From positions 1 to 17,204 of the forward strand of contig SFHU01000058.1 of assembly GCA_004555535.1 (NCBI GenBank): a DNA stretch of 17,204 bases, in the 5' to 3' direction. Position 1 is the stretch's first letter, and every line of letters begins with the position of its first letter. The DNA comes from Clostridiales bacterium (GTDB lineage Bacteria > Bacillota > Clostridia > Christensenellales > Aristaeellaceae). Made by a program: the position numbers and the translations under genes. Shown piece by piece: positions 14,443-17,204 of the stretch. The notes below the pieces were generated by a model. It saw only the letters and a list, made by a program, of their open reading frames with translations, was not told the origin of the DNA and searched no databases.

Positions 14443-15102
14443 TTATTTTTCGCTTTGCCTGAACGCCGCGCAGAGACCTTGCAGTGAGAACCTTGCGCGG
14501 ATGTATTTCGCCGCCGCGAGCAGCTGATGCCCTTCGCCCGTGTATGCCCGCGCCGCCATCAGGCTCTGCATCGTCGCCTGATCGACTGCAAAATCCTCGA
14601 ATTCCTCCAGCGTCCGCCGCATCTGCGGCATGCAGACCCACACGGCATCCCGCGCGGCAAAGGCATAGAGCGTCCGCCCGACCACCGGCGAGAGCTTCAC
14701 CAGCGTGCGCCCGTCAGCGCTTGTCACGCCGAAAAGCGTGCAGCGCGGCGGCAGCGTGACGCCGTCCTCGATCACTGCGCCCTCCCCGATCTGAGGTCCG
14801 TCCCCGAATGATGTTCCCCGGCCGATCTTCGCGATGTCGCCCATCCTGGCGTCCCGGCCAAAGCGGCATTGCGCGCCGATGGTCAGGTTCCCATCCGCGA
14901 AAAAGCCCTCCCCGATCTCGCTGTGATGCCCGATCTCGCAGGCGACGCCCACGTGCGCATGCCGCCCGATGATGCTCTGCGGGCCGAAGGTCAGCCCGGA
15001 TTTCCCGCCGAAATCCACCTGACGAAAGTCCCCCGTCCCGAGTATGATCTCGCCTGTCAGCGTGCTCGTCTGCTCAAATTCCTGCTGTGTCCAAATTTTC
15101 AT
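14443..15102 (-). CDS. Hexapeptide-repeat (left-handed beta-helix) protein
   Basis: A 219-residue protein. Residues about 18-118 consist of imperfect six-residue turns of the [LIV]-G-x4 type: FGPQSIIGRHAHVGVACEIG, HHSEIGEGFFADGNLTIGAQ and IAKIGRGTSFGDGPQIGEGA. This predicts about four to five full turns of a left-handed beta-helix, the fold of acyl/nucleotidyl-sugar transferases and gamma carbonic anhydrases. The C-terminal 100 residues are mixed and then helical (RTLEEFEDFAVDQATMQSLM). No clear catalytic His with cofactor site is certain, though several His lie on the helix (H48, H50, H59, H60). Its role in a phage early block is unknown. ATG 15102 has AGGAGGA upstream and overlaps the previous gene by 29 bases. 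Confidence 0.85.
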   Translation of the reverse strand: MKIWTQQEFEQTSTLTGEIILGTGDFRQVDFGGKSGLTFGPQSIIGRHAHVGVACEIGHHSEIGEGFFADGNLTIGAQCRFGRDARMGDIAKIGRGTSFGDGPQIGEGAVIEDGVTLPPRCTLFGVTSADGRTLVKLSPVVGRTLYAFAARDAVWVCMPQMRRTLEEFEDFAVDQATMQSLMAARAYTGEGHQLLAAAKYIRARFSLQGLCAAFRQSEK

Positions 15103-15346
15103 CGCTCGTCCTCCTGCTGTGCATCCTCCTGCTCGTTCGCATCTGCGCCAGCCTGGCATCTGTGCGCATGGCCTGCTTCGTCGCGGCCTGCAGCTCACGG
15201 CGGGACAGCCCGCCGATGACCAGCTGCTCCCGCCTGACGCTCCTTGCCGCCTCTTCCCGCATCATCCGCTCCGCGAGGATGACAAACGCCAGGCAGAGCA
15301 CGCAGATCGGGATAATGAAGAAAACGATCAGCAAAAGCTTTTCCAT
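15074..15346 (-). CDS. Small single-span membrane protein, function unknown
   Basis: A 90-residue protein that begins with one strong membrane segment: MEKLLLIVFFIIPICVLCLA followed by FVILAERMMREEAARSVRRE. The positive charges after the segment predict N-out/C-in. The rest is a basic helical tail of about 60 residues rich in Arg, Ala and Gln (LSRRELQAATKQAMRTDARL). The ATG at 15346 has AGGAGG eight bases upstream, so the longer frame to 15427 is not used. It follows the helix-turn-helix gene by 17 bases. Nothing identifies it; early phage membrane proteins of this size often affect host membrane state or exclusion, which is only a guess here. Confidence 0.75.
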   Translation of the reverse strand: MEKLLLIVFFIIPICVLCLAFVILAERMMREEAARSVRREQLVIGGLSRRELQAATKQAMRTDARLAQMRTSRRMHSRRTSDENLDTAGI

Positions 15347-15363
15347 CTTCCGCGCCTCCTGCG

Positions 15364-15684
15364 TTACACGTACCGCTTGAGCCCTTTGCGGTGCATTCTC
15401 GCGGCATGATCCGCCTCCGAGCGGCACTCAATGTAGTCGGCGACGGAGCGCACGTCCACGCGATCCCCGGCGCAGGCCGCCTTGATGCGCCCATCGGCCA
15501 GCATGGCGTTGATCGTCGTCACGCTGCACGAGATGATCTTCGCCGCCGTCGTCTTGGAGCAGGCCTCTCCGTATTTATCGACCATCGCCGCATGGCGATC
15601 CACCACGCGCGCCGCTGCGAGGATCTCCGCGATCTGATCAGCGCTCAGACTGATTGTCGCCTGAATCATTCCGGGTTCTCTCAT
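15364..15684 (-). CDS. Small helix-turn-helix DNA-binding protein, excisionase-like
   Basis: A 106-residue protein. A helical N-terminus (QATISLSADQIAEILAAARV) is followed by a winged-helix core: ACSKTTAAKIISCSVTTINA, MLADGRIKAACAGDRVDVRS and VADYIECRSEADHAARMHRK. The order TAAKIISCSVTTINAMLADG-RIKA-GDRVDVRSVADYIE matches the helix_17/excisionase type, in which a Lys/Arg-rich wing and a final helix that names the target strand follow the HTH. The ATG at 15684 has AGGAGGGG upstream, so the longer frame to 15849 is discarded. It starts within the end of the 67-residue orphan. It could regulate early genes or act as an accessory DNA-architectural protein. Confidence 0.85.
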   Translation of the reverse strand: MREPGMIQATISLSADQIAEILAAARVVDRHAAMVDKYGEACSKTTAAKIISCSVTTINAMLADGRIKAACAGDRVDVRSVADYIECRSEADHAARMHRKGLKRYV

Positions 15685-15841
15685 GAGCAAACCCCTCCTT
15701 TCCTTCATCCGATGCCTGCCCGGCTTGTCCGTATGCCCGGCGCATCGCGCCATGCCACGCGCCCGGGGCGTACAGCAGCAATCGTCCGTCCGCCTCCGCA
15801 ATGGCAACGGGCACGCCCGGCCGCGGGTTGATCTCATGCAT
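15638..15841 (-). CDS. Small protein of unknown function, 67 residues
   Basis: This frame begins MHEINPRPGVPVAIAEADGR and continues LLLYAPGAWHGAMRRAYGQA, ending in a charged tail. I chose ATG 15841 because AAAGG lies ten bases upstream and it overlaps the DUF3846 stop by eight bases, as the coupled neighbours do. Longer starts (15859 or 15877) are possible. It overlaps the following helix-turn-helix gene by 47 bases. The segment is the only way to fill the gap between two well-supported genes, which favours it being real. No domain recognised. Confidence 0.55.
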   Translation of the reverse strand: MHEINPRPGVPVAIAEADGRLLLYAPGAWHGAMRRAYGQAGQASDEGKEGFAHERTRNDSGDNQSER

Positions 15842-16169
15842 CCGCCCAAGGCCTTTCATCAAGCTGCGCCACGACATCCTTCGGCCTCACGACGCTGCCA
15901 AGCTCGCCGTCGCCGCTCCCGCGCCCGAGGACGATGAACGTCCCCCGCAGACCCAGCGCATTTTCCGGCAGGTTAAGCAGCCGCCCTTCCTCGTTGCAGA
16001 CGATCACGTTTTCCTCCGTGAAGCCCACGATCTCGATATAGCCGCCGACGATGCTCTGCATCGCCTCCAGCGTGTCGGCGATCATCGTCACGCGCGGGCG
16101 CTCGCCCGGCGCCTTGACGACGGCCTCCAGCGTGCGCACGGGGCGCAGCTGCTCCCGATTCTTTTTCAT
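15834..16169 (-). CDS. DUF3846 domain protein
   Basis: A 111-residue protein with the DUF3846 core at about 28-83: VTMIADTLEAMQSIVGGYIE, then IVGFTEENVIVCNEEGRLLN and LPENALGLRGTFIVLG. The VGGYIE, CNEEG and LPxN...GTFIV markers are the recognisable features of the family, which occurs in phages and conjugative elements of Clostridia and has no known biochemical role. It starts at ATG 16169 in an ATGA overlap with the previous stop, with GGGAG upstream. The last 25 residues are extra to the core. Confidence 0.88.
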   Translation of the reverse strand: MKKNREQLRPVRTLEAVVKAPGERPRVTMIADTLEAMQSIVGGYIEIVGFTEENVIVCNEEGRLLNLPENALGLRGTFIVLGRGSGDGELGSVVRPKDVVAQLDERPWADA

Positions 16170-16453
16170 TGTACATAACTCCCATTCTGTGGTATCATGG
16201 TGTCGGTTCTTTGGTCTGCTCTCGTCGGCGGTGGTGCGCTGACGAGGGCTTTTTTGATTCTTTTGGCTGCCCGGTACTCGCGCTTCCGGGCGGCGTTCCT
16301 CCTTTCCCGATTGTTCTTCCGGTCAAACATCACTTCTTTATCACGCGATCCGCTTTCCTCGATTTCTGCTTGCGTGATCTCTTCTTTCTCGACTTCCGCA
16401 TCAAATGCGGCCAGCTCTGCAAGCTCTTCCGGGGTAAATAGCGGATTTGTCAA
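16166..16453 (-). CDS. Small charged phage protein, TTG start, function unknown
   Basis: Using TTG 16453 this is a 95-residue protein beginning MTNPLFTPEELAELAAFDAE (first residue encoded by TTG). AGAGGGGG lies about eight bases upstream, and the FTPEELAEL start resembles small proteins often seen in clostridial prophages, so I prefer it to the frame's far-upstream ATG at 16558. The latter would overlap the start of the opposite gene. The middle has a strongly acidic VEKEEITQAEIEESGS and a basic RKNNRERRNAARKREYRAAK, suggesting nucleic-acid contact. Its stop overlaps the DUF3846 start. It opens the minus-strand early block. Confidence 0.75.
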   Translation of the reverse strand: MTNPLFTPEELAELAAFDAEVEKEEITQAEIEESGSRDKEVMFDRKNNRERRNAARKREYRAAKRIKKALVSAPPPTRADQRTDTMIPQNGSYVQ

Positions 16454-16491
16454 TTTGTTTTGCCCCCTCTCTGAAATGCGCTCCCTCCCGA

Positions 16492-16533
16492 TTGCCTTTC
16501 CTTTTTCCAAAATGGTACAATTCCGGGGAAAGG
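16492..16533 (+). promoter_or_regulatory. Extended -10 promoter and ribosome site for the plus-strand gene
   Basis: TTGCCT (16492-16497) and TGGTACAAT (16513-16521, an extended -10) are 18 bases apart, counting to the TACAAT hexamer. The start point would be near 16528, leaving a leader of about 16 bases before the ATG at 16544; AAAGGA (16528-16533) is the ribosome site. This is a good vegetative-type promoter. Confidence 0.6.
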
Positions 16534-16543
16534 ATGTGATCCC

Positions 16544-16960
16544 ATGACTGATCTTCAATATGACTTCCTGCTCCGTTACAAAGCTTTAGGCTGTCCGCTC
16601 CCGTCCAAGCTCAGCGGAGACGATCTTTCCTTATTCCGCTCCTGCGAATCGGCGGACTATATCCGGCAAGCCACGGATATCGATGGAAACTGGTTCCTGG
16701 AGATCAGCGACTTCGGCACAGCCGCCATGCTAGAGTACCGTGATCAGCTTCAACGCAAAGCTGAGGAAGAGGCCAAGCGCAAAGCTGAAGAGCAGGCGAA
16801 GGAACAGGCCGCGGACAAACGATGGCGTAAAGATTCGTACCGTTCCTGGGTTCAATTCTTGCTGAATGCGCTCTTTGGTCTGATCGGCTTTGTCGCCGGT
16901 CTTCTCGTGGAGCACTATTTCGCTTGGATTGAGCTCATTTCGCGCTTTCTCCGTTTCTGA
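16544..16960 (+). CDS. Plus-strand membrane-anchored protein with coiled coil, function unknown
   Basis: A 138-residue protein and the only convincing plus-strand gene. Residues 1-68 are a small folded domain (MTDLQYDFLLRYKALGCPLP, then LFRSCESADYIRQATDIDGN and WFLEISDFGTAAMLEYRDQL). Residues 69-100 are Lys/Glu/Ala coiled coil (RKAEEEAKRKAEEQAKEQAA) and 105-130 one membrane segment (VQFLLNALFGLIGFVAGLLV). Similar LRYKALGCP/FLEISDFGTAA proteins turn up in accessory islands of Clostridia; no function is known to me. It has its own promoter, lies divergent to the early block and overlaps the incoming minus-strand gene. It looks like a cargo (moron-type) gene, which is inference. Confidence 0.75.
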   Translation: MTDLQYDFLLRYKALGCPLPSKLSGDDLSLFRSCESADYIRQATDIDGNWFLEISDFGTAAMLEYRDQLQRKAEEEAKRKAEEQAKEQAADKRWRKDSYRSWVQFLLNALFGLIGFVAGLLVEHYFAWIELISRFLRF

Positions 16961-17204
16961 TATTTCCCGTGACGCAAGCTCATCCAGTCTCTTGCAGACA
17001 TACCACCTGAACCACTCGTCCTCCGTTGCTCCCAACTCGTATTTCCAAAGGCAACGGCTTATCTCGGCCTTCCCGATGATTTCCTCGATCCGCTTCATGG
17101 CCGGCTGAATGTAATCGTGCTTTGTTGGATGTTCTCCATCCAGGGAGAAATCCGGCAAATCGTCAAAGCCCTCCGGCTTCGGCCCCGCCACGTCGTCCCA
17201 TTCA
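16730..17204 (-). CDS. Unknown protein, N-terminus beyond the right edge, overlapping the plus-strand gene
   Basis: The frame is open from the window edge to a stop at 16730. Its visible part starts EWDDVAGPKPEGFDDLPDFS, then LDGEHPTKHDYIQPAMKRIE, EIIGKAEISRCLWKYELGAT and EDEWFRWYVCKRLDELASRE, which reads like a true protein. A GTG at 17191 is not necessarily the start since the frame stays open upstream. The last 77 codons are antisense, codon on codon, to the plus-strand gene; the hydrophobic end there (LLFSFALGLFLSFALKLI) mirrors the Lys/Glu coiled coil of that gene and may be an artefact or an overwritten end. Confidence 0.5.
   Translation of the reverse strand, partial: EWDDVAGPKPEGFDDLPDFSLDGEHPTKHDYIQPAMKRIEEIIGKAEISRCLWKYELGATEDEWFRWYVCKRLDELASREISETEKARNELNPSEIVLHEKTGDKADQTKERIQQELNPGTVRIFTPSFVRGLFLRLLFSFALGLFLSFALKLITVL

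Noticed and set aside
16168..16180. TGTACAAT-like -10 on the minus strand in front of DUF3846
   Set aside because: The hexamer runs into the DUF3846 start codon, leaving no leader or ribosome site, and overlapping ATGA coupling explains expression.
1..17204. CRISPR arrays, insertion sequences, tRNA or rRNA genes
   Set aside because: I saw no spaced repeat series, transposase frame with inverted ends, or cloverleaf-like sequence by eye; a tRNA search program was not available, so a missed tRNA cannot be fully excluded.

Overview
The window is the middle of a tailed-phage genome, most likely a prophage, from a GC-rich member of the Firmicutes (Clostridia). The reasons are strong AGGAGG-type ribosome binding sites, heavily GC-biased third codon positions, and phage families typical of clostridial siphoviruses: P27-type small terminase, HK97-type head genes, a phi13-like tail tube, Dit/Tal, a DUF1492 late regulator, a VRR-NUC nuclease and DUF3846. 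The species cannot be named from the sequence. No integrase, repressor, holin or lysin lies in the window, so both ends of the element are outside it.

Almost everything is on the minus strand and is transcribed from high to low coordinates. From about 16450 down to 12054 is an early/replication block: a small charged protein, a DUF3846 protein, a 67-residue orphan, a helix-turn-helix (Xis-like) protein, a one-span membrane protein, a hexapeptide-repeat (left-handed beta-helix) protein, an HUH-type replication initiator, a VRR-NUC nuclease, a Cys4 protein, and a zinc-knuckle/DUF1492 late-gene regulator. The genes overlap or nearly touch, with one 88-base gap holding a hairpin in front of the HUH gene.

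Directly after the regulator is a 94-base control region. It holds two 8-bp direct repeats 10 bp apart, an extended -10 (TGCTACAAT), and a stem-loop with a T-run at the expected transcript 5' end. I read it as the late promoter. The late block then runs HNH nuclease, a gap rich in inverted repeats (cos candidate), TerS, TerL, portal, prohead protease, major capsid protein with built-in scaffold, head-tail connector, head closure, tail completion candidate, HK97 gp10, tail tube, tail assembly chaperone G with a -1 frameshift product GT, tape measure, Dit, and the start of Tal, which runs off the left edge.

At the right end one gene (16544-16960) points the other way from its own extended -10 promoter. 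It collides tail-to-tail with a minus-strand gene entering from beyond the right edge, overlapping it by about 230 bases in codon-aligned antisense.

The most useful points not visible in simple ORF calling are the A AAA AAC frameshift giving a 56-residue GT extension, the putative activator-dependent late promoter, an internal start in the capsid gene, the pairing of an HUH initiator with a double-stranded-DNA siphophage, and the truncated Tal gene at the left edge.
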